Below are positions 11,201 through 19,294 of a DNA stretch of 64,000 nucleotides, piece by piece. How positions within the stretch are numbered: position 1 is the first letter of the stretch; each line of letters opens with the position of its first letter. Under the pieces are notes generated by a model. That model searched no databases and was not told the DNA's origin. It worked only from the letters and a program-made list of their open reading frames with translations. The position numbers and the translations under genes were made by a program. The DNA is from Undaria pinnatifida (taxonomy: Eukaryota; Sar; Phaeophyceae; Laminariales; Alariaceae): the NCBI GenBank assembly GCA_012845835.1, contig JABAKD010000029.1:15355453-15419452 (forward strand), in the 5' to 3' direction.

Positions 11201-14200
11201 TTTTCCAGTGAAGAACTAGTCTTAAGCAAATGTCTTTCGCTCCTATCCGAGCTCCAACGAACGAAGGTGGTAGATACAACCAATCAACCAATTCCCCCTG
11301 AAATACCGTAGCACTGCAGCAGGTCTGCTTGTCAGTTTTGTTTGTACCCGAGCGCAGTGCATGCAGAGCAGCACTGATGTCAGTATACGCCAGTTGTGCA
11401 TGCTTTACTCGCGCAGCGCTCTTGTACAGGATACGTTGTTCCTTAGAAGGCGTTTCTAATGCTATTCGAATTTGGACTGTAACAGGGCGAAATTATTTCG
11501 GTACTGGCTGGTATAGTGGCCGCGTAGGGGCTGTGACGAAGAACAATGCATAGTTCATCTGATTTTCCAGTGAAGAACTAGTCTTAGGCAAATGTCTTTC
11601 GCTCCTATCCGAGCCTCAACGAGTGAAATCTATTTGGTAGAGCTGCTTAATCTATCACACGTAGTATAACACGTATTGATAGTATTGACACGTTTCCTCA
11701 CATTTTCGGGGACGAATTTCGTTCCGTGCCTTTTTTCATGTGTAGAACGGTGTAACAGGCCTGCAGTACTGATCCTTTTTTTCAGCAGTAAAACGACCAA
11801 ACGGGATTTTGCAATACCAAACACAAAACAATTCGTGTGCTTACAGCAGTGCTGCTCGAAGCAGTGTAAAAGTTGTTATCTACCTGGTATATACGTGTCG
11901 CCATTTTGTTTGTTGCTCGTGTGGGTTTTGTTTGTAGGGCTACCTGGTAGAGATTGCCAGGATGTGGTATATTATAATGGCAGACAAATTCAGGCTGTGA
12001 CGAAGAAAAATGCATACGAAGTTCATCTGATTTTCCAGTGAAGAACTAGTCTTAAGCAAATGTCTTTCGCTCCTATCCGAGCCTTGCAGTTTTCCCATTT
12101 TTATCTGTGGCGGATTACCGCACTCCTCAAGTGCGTCAGCGCTATTCGTGTTTTTTTTGTTTCTGGTGTTGTTGGTTTGTTCTATTGATAGCGTTCGTGT
12201 AGACTTTCAATGCTTTCTTGTGCTTTTCGTTGTTCTAGAGTTGTGTACTCTTTACGTATATATGTCTGCTATCTTTCTTTGTTCTGGAGTTGAAAAAAGG
12301 AGACTGCTTCTTCCTGGTGTTGACAGAGTTACACCAAGTATCTGGCAGACTTGAGCTTGTGATGTTCTATTGAGCTATTTTCAATGCGTTAGCTGCGACT
12401 TCAATACTTTCTTTTGTAGGTATCGTCGATAGCGCACAAGTGGACTTTGTTTTTAGTGTGGGACCCCTTGGGTCTGTTGTGCCTCGGGCTTTGACGAAGA
12501 AAAATGCATAGTTCATCTGATTTTCCAGTGAAGAACTAGTCTAAGCAAATGTCTTTCGCTCCTATCCGAGCCCCGAGCCCCGTACGTGCACGCTCGAACG
12601 TTAAGGGGCAATTGTTGTACACCACACCATGGTACCTCGTATCGCAGGTCGAACTACTCTGTATGGCAGCTTTTGGCTGACGATCACTATTGGTATCACG
12701 CGCCATTTTTCAACGACAAGTCTTGGTTTCTTTAAAAACAAAATCCTTTCCGTTTTCCGACGAGCAATTTTTGATGGAGAAAACGTTTTTTTTTTTTTTC
12801 TTTGCTTGTCTGTCTTCTGTCTCGTTGGACCTCCTCCTTCTCCGTGTACCCAGGCCCAGCGGCAGCAGGCGTTGTACGACATGGTGTACGTGGAGCGGCT
12901 GCCCGAGGAGCAGCAGATGACTTCGGGGCTCTTTCTGCCTTCCAAAGAGAACCCGAGGATGCACGTTTGCAAGGTACGTCGTTCCGCACAACAGAAACCC
13001 GTCTAAAAGCACCCGATGCTAAATTGACCCGCGATACACAGCAGTATGTGGAAGTGGAGTGATGTTAAACCCTTAACTGTTAATACTAGTAATACATACA
13101 TGATAAGATGATGAGATTATGAGATGATAAGATGATGAGATGATCCCACAGTAGGAGCAGCAGATGACCCCGGGGGCTCTTGCTGACGTCCGACGCAAAC
13201 CTGCAGGTTTGACGTCAGGTTTGACGTTTGCAAGGTTCATGTGCCGCGCAAGGAAGTCGTCGTTTTGCCTGTGCAGTACGTATTGCGGTAGTATTCAAGA
13301 CGCAATATGGGTAGAAAAAACGGGGAAATATATTGGTTCGGGTGGGTATCGGGGGGTTCTGATCAAGTATGGGTAGAAGAACCGGGGAAATGCCCCGAGT
13401 ATAGGTTTTGGTGTGTATCGTGGGTTCTGCTGTTATGGTCTGTCGTAAATAGCTGCTTTATATGTACCCTGCTAGATTATGGCATGCATCTAGGACAAGC
13501 TTCGCCAGTATGGCTGAGATACGCTTGACTTTATCTTTTGAATTTCGTGGGCAACTTTCTCAGCAAGGGACATTCAGGTGTAATGGCAAGCCAATCATCC
13601 ATCCTGTAGAATTTCGCTTTCTCAGCGGTCCTTTTTTTTTCTCGGACCGGACGTCTTGTACGTTTTGGCGAGGACTATGCAGTACCAGTACTCGACCGCA
13701 CCGAACAGATTGCGAATTACCTGGTAGTCTTTTTTTTGGAGTTATAACCGATCGGGATTGCTAAAACTCTAATTGTGATCAATTGAATGATTTAATGAAT
13801 TAACTTCCGTGTTGAGGGAGGGCTAGTTGCACGAAAACATAACAGCATATCAGCCATCTTGTACATCTCGTTGCTCAACTTTTTTTTCTTCTCCGACCGT
13901 ACGATTTGGCTGTCACGTTCTCCAGGTTGTCTCCGTTGGGAATGGGCGAGAGGGAGAAAGCGGACACGTCACGCCCAACGACGCCGTTAAGCCGGGCGAC
14001 CTCGTGTTCGTTAAAGACCCCTACGGTATCGGTGAGCCCCGCCGCCCCCCGGTGAAACGCCTTTTCAATCATGAACCGGAGTACTTTTTTTTTCTTTTTC
14101 CTCATCCCATCTCCGTTTCCTGGTATCAGCTGTGCACTTTTTGGCCAGCCCCCTCTCTATTGATATAACTACTGGAATAACCTAACCCCACACTGACTCT

Positions 14201-14536
14201 AAGTAGTTTGGCCCAACAACCAGGGTGCGAAATGATGTGCGTATGCGTTTTTTGTTACCCTGTAAAACCCTAACCCTATTCTGTGCTGTTCCGTGATTTT
14301 GCTCTGTTGTGCCGCGGTTGTGCTGTGGCTTTGGCTGTGGCTATGGCTGTGGGATGGGACACGCAGGACCCCGAGACGACGAGTTCGCGGGGAGGAAGTT
14401 CTCGTTCGCTCGCCTGACCAGCATCTGCGCTGTCATCCCCGACTCCAAGGAGTTCGAAGACGCGGCAAGAGAAGCTGGCGCGTTGGCGGCAGAGATCGAG
14501 AAGGCCGCCGGCTCCGGCAGCGGTCTGGTGTTTTAA
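5214..14536 (+). CDS. CPN10: Plastid-targeted GroES/Cpn10-like co-chaperonin, four exons
   Basis: Exons read from the sequence: 5214-5372, 12854-12973, 13926-14031, 14367-14536, joined in phases 0, 0 and 1, all GT-AG, giving 184 residues. Residues 1-20 form a hydrophobic signal peptide ending AQAF|LTAP, the plastid bipartite-leader signature of stramenopile algae; a Ser/Thr/Ala-rich transit region follows to about residue 45. Residues 60-165 match the chaperonin-10 fold: LYDMVYVERLPEE opens the first strand, MTSGLFLPSKENP is the mobile-loop region that contacts Cpn60, VVSVGNGREG follows, then GDLVFVKDPYGIGP and a final AVIP strand. The last 25 residues are an acidic/Ala tail. The expected role is capping the chloroplast Cpn60 chaperonin during protein folding. 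The first intron (5373-12853, about 7.5 kb) is unusually long and carries a snoRNA cluster and a foldback element. An extra small exon inside it cannot be excluded, but phases already match and the join is family-like. Confidence 0.88.
6599..6765. mobile_element. MITE-like element with TATAGTGCCGG ends
   Basis: CCCTTTATAGTGCCGG at the left and CGGCACTACAGAGG at the right form an imperfect inverted repeat. The interior (CACTATAGAGGGAAATA, GCGGCAACCGGCA) matches the reverse of 18130-18225, so two copies of one family lie in the window. It sits in co-chaperonin intron 1. Confidence 0.6.
7078..7168 (+). ncRNA. Box C/D snoRNA-like unit A1 (intronic)
   Basis: First of eight related units in intron 1 of the co-chaperonin gene. 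Terminal stem CCGAAGGC (7078-7085) pairs with GCCTCGG (7162-7168) with one bulge. C-box-like AATGAGGA (7086-7093), D'-like CCGA, C'-like AGTGAAGA and box D CTGA (7158-7161) are in the right order. The D' guide GCATAGTTCAT can pair with the conserved LSU rRNA segment GTGAACTATGC (last pair G-U). The D guide, ending TAACGTAT, has no target I recognise. Family A differs from family B mainly in this D guide. Confidence 0.7.
7240..7905. mobile_element. Foldback element in co-chaperonin intron 1
   Basis: Long inverted repeat centred near 7565. The left arm has TTTGAGGGGCGGCGATG and GAGAGCCTGACCCATTT (7460-7535); the right arm has AAATGGGTCAGGCTCTC and CATCGCCGCCCCTCAAA (7593-7670). Similarity continues outward to about 7245 and 7900 (CGAAAACAGAA, ATTTCCCTTCAT). 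It lies between snoRNA units A1 and A2. Confidence 0.7.
8516..8599 (+). ncRNA. Box C/D snoRNA-like unit A2 (intronic)
   Basis: This is the best-formed family-A copy. Stem GGGC (8516-8519) pairs with GCCC (8596-8599), box C is the canonical ATGATGA (8521-8527), C' is AGTGAAGA and box D is CTGA (8592-8595). The D' guide is the same GCATAGTTCAT as in the other copies. The stem bases differ from those of A1 and A3 while pairing is kept, a covariation that supports a structured RNA. Confidence 0.75.
8863..8954 (+). ncRNA. Box C/D snoRNA-like unit A3 (intronic)
   Basis: Terminal stem CCGAAGGC (8863-8870) is perfectly complementary to GCCTTCGG (8947-8954). C-box-like AATGAGGA, C' AGTGAAGA and box D CTGA (8943-8946) are present. 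The D' box has decayed to CCAA, so the D' guide may be weak here. Like A2, it is preceded by ATACCAGTAGAT, so the duplicated unit includes upstream spacer. Confidence 0.72.
9510..9910. repeat. Tandemly reiterated TTATCACCGGGGTGTG segments
   Basis: GATAACACACCCCGGTGATAA, ATTATCACCGGGTGTGG, GATATCACCGGGGTGTG, ATTATCACCGGGGTGTCG and similar phrases recur about every 40-110 bp in both orientations, making imperfect hairpins. Non-coding, within co-chaperonin intron 1. Confidence 0.6.
10731..10838 (+). ncRNA. Box C/D snoRNA-like unit B1, interrupted copy
   Basis: Stem GGC/GCC, C-box-like TGTGACGA (10735-10742) and box D CTGA (10831-10834) are kept. About 19 nt (near 10755-10773, containing CCAGGTATCAAGTACCAG) are inserted inside the D' guide, splitting GCAT from AGTTCAT. 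The D guide CTGTCGCCCCTGT also differs from the B consensus. It is probably a pseudogene or diverged copy. Confidence 0.5.
11165..11255 (+). ncRNA. Box C/D snoRNA-like unit B2 (snR60/SNORD80-like guides)
   Basis: Stem GGGGC (11165-11169) pairs with GCTCC (11251-11255). C-box-like TGTGACGA, D' CTGA, C' AGTGAAGA and D-like CCGA (11247-11250) are seen. The D' guide GCATAGTTCAT pairs with LSU rRNA GTGAACTATGC. The D guide TCTTTCGCTCCTAT pairs with LSU rRNA ATAGGGGCGAAAGA with one G-U. Those are the two segments addressed by yeast snR60 and human SNORD80 2'-O-methylation guides, as recalled from family knowledge. Counting five bases from each box puts the methylated bases at the second A of GTGAA and the second G of ATAGG. 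Confidence 0.78.
11527..11617 (+). ncRNA. Box C/D snoRNA-like unit B3 (snR60/SNORD80-like guides)
   Basis: Stem GGGGC (11527-11531) pairs with GCCTC (11613-11617). C-box-like TGTGACGA, D' CTGA, C' AGTGAAGA and D-like CCGA are present. Both rRNA guides are intact and identical to B2. The upstream spacer GGACTGTAAC is shared with B2, showing that the whole unit with spacer was duplicated. Confidence 0.78.
11991..12086 (+). ncRNA. Box C/D snoRNA-like unit B4, D' guide disrupted
   Basis: Stem CAGGC pairs with GCCTTG (12081-12086) with a bulge. C-box-like TGTGACGA and D-like CCGA (12077-12080) are kept. Four extra bases (CATACGAAGTTC instead of CATAGTTC) break the D' guide, while the D guide TCTTTCGCTCCTAT is intact. 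It may retain only the second methylation function. Confidence 0.68.
12483..12577 (+). ncRNA. Box C/D snoRNA-like unit B5 (snR60/SNORD80-like guides)
   Basis: Stem CTCGGGC (12483-12489) pairs with GCCCCGAG (12570-12577), the longest stem of the set and different in sequence from other B units, so pairing is conserved while bases change. C-box-like TTTGACGA, D' CTGA, C' AGTGAAGA and D-like CCGA (12566-12569) are seen. Both rRNA guides are intact. The unit ends about 280 bp upstream of exon 2 of the host gene. Confidence 0.78.
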
Positions 14537-14821
14537 GTCCCTTTTACACTTGTGGTCTCTGAACCCTTTTTGGAACGTTCAGAGCGAAAACGTGTCGAAA
14601 AAGGTGACAATTGCAGCATTGCAGTATCGGCAGTGCGAAGCAGTCAGGGAGGACTGCTGCGCGGTAGGGATGGTGTCCCAAGTTTAACGACAGGAGATGG
14701 AGATGTACGACGTGGTACTCGTCTGTTGCACGCTCCGTTAATTTGAAGTAGAAGATTGGAAATGGTGAGACGGCACTTGTCTATTTTTAGGTGGGCATCA
14801 ATCATAGCTGGACCCCAAACT

Positions 14822-15517
14822 CTAGTTTTCAGTTTTTCCTGCTGACCTTTTCTGTGGCGGTGGTTGGTGTAAGAAGTACACCACCACAGACAGCATTTTT
14901 ACGGTAGCAATATTTGTAGGTTGGAATTGGCCGCCGCTTCCTGAGGGGAGCGGGCGTTTGCGAGCGGGGGGGGGGGGGGGGGGGGGTTGTAGAGGAATGG
15001 ATCGGTCGGTCACGGTGTTCCGTGCTTTTCGTTCTCGGCTAGATTGTGGACGAGGTTGCTGTTGGGGGCTGGGAGTGGGTTGAGCGATGGTGGACGCCTT
15101 TTCTGGCAAATCGATTTGCTCCATCGACGGCCCTGAGGTGGGTGCTACCGTGGATTCGAGTTGAGGCATGCCCGCGATTCCTCTCCTCTGTCCCGCAGTC
15201 GTGTTCCTTCGGAAGTAGACTAGGCCACGAGCGAGTTTTTGGAGTTTTTTCCCCACATTTTTTGTCATGGGGTGTCCCCATAAACGTGGGTGTGGGTACA
15301 GTTCCACCGCCGGGGTCAAGGAAGGATCGTGCCCTCGCCCCCACGTCACTGCCTCGGCTGGTGTGCAAGAATGTAGAGCGCCGAACGAGACCTTGCATGG
15401 TGTTCGTCGTTTCGATGAACCGTGTGAGGTGATGTGCGGTGGACGGGTGGGTAGCGAAATTTGGTGTTGATAGCAGCGCGCGGTAGCTGGTGGAAATGTT
15501 TCCGTGCCGGGTAGCAA
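14822..15517 (-). CDS. Hypothetical 231-residue open frame downstream of the co-chaperonin gene
   Basis: Open frame convergent with the co-chaperonin gene. The product is Pro/Gln/Arg-rich with a poly-Pro run encoded by the G-tract at 14970-14986 and a basic stretch (SSRERKARNTVTDRS). No known domain is recognised. The poly-Pro run comes from a homopolymer, so the frame may be fortuitous. Confidence 0.2.
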   Translation of the reverse strand: MLPGTETFPPATARCYQHQISLPTRPPHITSHGSSKRRTPCKVSFGALHSCTPAEAVTWGRGHDPSLTPAVELYPHPRLWGHPMTKNVGKKLQKLARGLVYFRRNTTAGQRRGIAGMPQLESTVAPTSGPSMEQIDLPEKASTIAQPTPSPQQQPRPQSSRERKARNTVTDRSIPLQPPPPPPPARKRPLPSGSGGQFQPTNIATVKMLSVVVYFLHQPPPQKRSAGKTEN

Positions 15518-16289
15518 TAGAGCTCTACGATGTTACGACAATTGTCAATGCTGCTCTTGCATGGGTTCGGCGAGCACATATTTAGATGGGTAGAAGTAAT
15601 GGTTTATTTTGAAGAACACACGCACACGCACACACGGCTGTGAATAGACGGAAGAAGAAAACTAAATATCTCGCGCTCGGGGATGGCATGTCTCTGGCCG
15701 GGACCGCTGTAATGCCACCGCTGTTGTGAGGCGATGATATTGAGCGAGAACATTGTCAATACATTGTGAATACAGTGTGAGTACATAGTGAGTTGGTTGA
15801 CGGCACGTAAGGTACAAGAGAGCACATGAGCCTCGAGCTCAAGTATAGTGCCGGTGTCAGACTGCTGACACCCCTACTCATTGTGCACGTCACGGACCCT
15901 ACAACATGCAATACCTCACACGCGAGCAGTGGCTTGAATTAAAACTTTTGTTGTGGCACGAACCTTGGGTTGAGCACAAGCTATTTATGACCATGTATGT
16001 GCATACGTTTTGTTACTGTTGCCACTATATTACTACTGGTAGTAATAACGCCGCACATTGTCGGATGGCAAAATAAAAAATAATAGATGCGCATACGTGA
16101 TAAGGGCTGGGATTCTTTTTTGGTCGCCCTCGCCTCTCCTATAATACCAGGTGTATGATATCCCAAATGTCTTAGCACGCGTCAGATATAGACGTGATCT
16201 CACAAGGTCTCATTATTAACACAGTAGTCGATGCAAACACAAGTAACTTTTTTTTTTCTCTTGATCGGCCGTTTTTTTTTTCATTCTCA

Positions 16290-16664
16290 TGCTATAAGGC
16301 TTAGTTTGGGTAAGCTATTGGTTAACCAGTTGCAAGTGGTCAAACGGACTAGTCTAATACCCCACTAACACCTTAACAAATGGCGTCGTCGACAGACAAT
16401 GGGTTTTTTGGGTCGTGGGTTCAAGCCCCACATCCACCATAATAAACTTTTTCAAACTTTCCCCATGTCGAACTTGAAACATGCTCGCCCCGGTATCCCC
16501 AGGAAATGCAACGGCTTGGATATTGACAGGTCCGCCCGTATATCCGGCCGATCTGCTATCCCGCCGTTTCAGGGGGGGAGTGTTATAAGGCTTAGTTTGG
16601 GCAAGCTAATGGTTAACCAGTTGCAAGTGGTCAAACGGACTAATACCCCACCAATTCCTCAACA
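16290..16664 (+). mobile_element. TRIM-like miniature LTR retrotransposon with a tRNA-like insert
   Basis: Direct repeats 16290-16378 (89 bp) and 16581-16664 (84 bp) start TG(C/T)TATAAGGCTTAG and end CCT(T/C)AACA, i.e. TG...CA like LTRs. Two bases after the first repeat comes TGGCGTCGTCGACAG, in primer-binding-site position. A polypurine run AGGGGGGGAG directly precedes the second repeat. The internal 202 bp have no coding potential. At about 16412-16437 lies a perfect tRNA T-arm (GTGGG TTCAAGC CCCAC) followed by ATCCACCA. No matching 5-bp target duplication was found. Confidence 0.65.
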
Positions 16665-18029
16665 CTTATCCGGCCGCCTCCCAACAGTGCTAGCGTTTTA
16701 CTGTTCCTCCATTAGCATGTACTTGTTCTAGCCGAGAAGAAAATCGGCATCAACATCGTTTACTCACTGTTACTACGGTGGCGCAACCAAAACACGAATC
16801 GGTACTAAGGGGAACAGCATGTCAACGCATACAGCTGGCGCCGCATTCACAATGAATACTTGTACTCGCTTTTCTACCTGACTGAGAAGAGTTCCCGTAA
16901 TAAAGACGAGGCAACGCAATATTTGCCGTATTTTTCGCCAGCTGCGGCCCGAGTGGCTAAACTAAAAATCTGCTCGAAAAACCGTTGGGCTTTGCCGGCC
17001 TGATTTCAACTATACGTCGACGCCAACATTGGAGGTTGCCCTGTACCTGGTACTGCTATTAACACTACAACAGTAGCCCCCCCCTCAATAATAAAGCGGT
17101 CGGGGTAACACGGGATCCCCATACAAGGCGATCAAAATCGCTCGGCGCGATTGCGGAGTTGCGAGTTGCACCAGGTACTTGGACTAATTTTCACCTGGAA
17201 TAAATCAGGCGGCTTCCCCCCAAAAGGCGCTCATATTGCTCTGTCTGGCTCGCCCCCGCCGTACTTGATGGGACACAGTATGATGGAAAGGCGGTACCAG
17301 GTAAAAGGGTAGCTCCGACGGAGCTATGATCTAAGCTGATTAGACGCAGAGCTTGCTCAGGGCGAGCATCGCTCAGGTGAGCTTAGTAAACGAACAAGAA
17401 AAGAGTTGCCTTACCCAAGAGTTGTTGGAGAGTCATCAAGAGCGCGCCGTCGTCAGAGGCGGGGCGGAAGAGTTTCCCAGCAGAGAGAATGAGTGGTGGT
17501 GTTCTTACAGCAACCCAAGAAATACGTTATACCCCGCAAGATTCATACTCACACTCATCTACCTATGAATAGGAAACCGCGGGAAATACACCCAGGAGGT
17601 CCCCTGTGGGGACCAGAGAAAGGAAGGACCAACCAAGCGTTGTCGGCCGGCCGTTTCGGGCGCGATTACTTACAATCCGTGGACTGCGGCACTTACTTTG
17701 GTGCAATCCACACGCTATTATTACGGCTCACTCTTTGCGAGCTCTCGGTCTCCAGCCAGGAGTCTAGATTGATGGGAGGATACTATATCTAATGCTATGG
17801 AGTGCTCCACGAAGTTGAGTAATCCTTTTTTCCGGTATTTTTTCACTTTGAAACCCCAAAGGGGTTTTACTTGAAAGGGGTTACTTGAAAGGGGCTTCTT
17901 GGAGGGTGCTTCGTTCGGAGTAGCAATGGTAGGGTAACTCTTCCCTGGAAACAATAGCGTGCATTCGACACGCACTGAATGGCAACTAGACGTCCTCCAG
18001 AAAAAAGCATAAATGAGCTGTTAATAACT

Positions 18030-18230
18030 CGGTCAGTAATGGCCACTCTATAGCGCCGGCTGAGTAGTGCCGGTTGCCCACTACAACAGCCAGTGCCTGT
18101 GAAATCGATCGCCACAGAGGCGAACAGTCAGTAGTGGCCGTGTGCGGGGTAGTGCCGGTTGCCGCTGTAGTGCCGGTATTTCCTTCTATAGTGCCCATCA
18201 TACCGGCATTATATCATAGAGGGACCACTA
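18030..18230. mobile_element. MITE-like element, second copy of the TATAGTGCC family
   Basis: Reverse-oriented relative of 6599-6765: GGTAGTGCCGGTTGCCGC, GTGCCGGTATTTCCTTCTATAG and ATAGAGGGACC. Ends are CTCTATAGCGCCGG and a reversed TAGAGGG. Confidence 0.55.
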
Positions 18231-19294
18231 GTGTACTCCAATGGTGCGGGACCAAGAAATACCGGAAGGACAACACGAAAGAACACATTTCAATCTAGCG
18301 ATGCAGCCGTAAATAAAATTTACCTGGTATACCGTATATGTATAATATATAGTGTACATAGTATACAAAGTGTATCTAGTAGTATATACGGCCGTTCAAA
18401 CCGGGTTAAGACGTCGACGGGACAACGACATTCTCCAAAGCTCACAGCAGACCTGTCCATTTCTTTCGAAAAATAACACCTTTAATCGTGGCACTGCCGC
18501 CATATATACCGTGTTCGACCTCCCGTTAAATCACTCAACCTAGTCCTGATCCAATAGCAAGATGACTAATTCAAGGTAGTAGTGAATCAACAGCAACATG
18601 ACCAGCAACATGATACATTCAAAGCGGTACCGAATCACAACAACACCACAGCGGAGAAGATATAACACCGAATCACAACGCTACAAGGCCGATTCAACAT
18701 CGTACCGGATTAACAGCAACTCGCTGTTCTGTTCTGCCGCCCTCTACATAGCCTTTGCGCGTGCTCTTCAATATCTACCGGGTTTTGCAAGTCTCAAGCC
18801 TTTGCTCGAGAAACGACTACAGCCAACGGGAAGGAGCCTAGCTCCATTAACCTCCCAAAACAGCGACAGTAGCAGCAGCAGCAACAACACTAATTGACGG
18901 CCGGCCCCTACCAAGCTCTTCCCCAAGAACCTGTCGCCCCAAAGACCCAACGGTGCTCCCCCCCCCCCCGCCCCGTCCCGGCCTCCCACGCCAGCTTGAA
19001 CACCCCCCCCCCACTAACCTCAACAGGGACTCGGAAGTCCCCCCCCCCCCCTGGTCGGTAAAAACCCTACGTGCTCCGTCCGGGCAATGTAGGGATGCAA
19101 GGGCCAATCAATGGTCTTAGGACTATGGCTATGCATGATTTGAGTACACACCCCCCCCCCCTCTCTACCCCATCAGGACCTCCGTAGCCCCCCCCCCCCC
19201 CCTCTCCCCCCGATTCTCCACCTCAGCAGGACCCCTCGCCTCCCTCCGCCACCCCCCTCCCCCAACGAGAAGCCCCCCCCCCCCAACCCCACTC

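Larger units (their letters stand above)
14537..19294. other. Intergenic region between convergent co-chaperonin and RBM22 genes
   Basis: It holds the TRIM-like element, one MITE, a GA/AC-rich stretch and long C-tracts at 18955-19280 directly downstream of the RBM22 stop. Apart from the doubtful frame at 14822-15517, no gene is recognised. Confidence 0.5.

Noticed and set aside
5373-12853. Extra protein-coding exon in co-chaperonin intron 1
   Set aside because: No segment with chaperonin-like sequence was found, and the exon 1-exon 2 join is already in phase and family-like.
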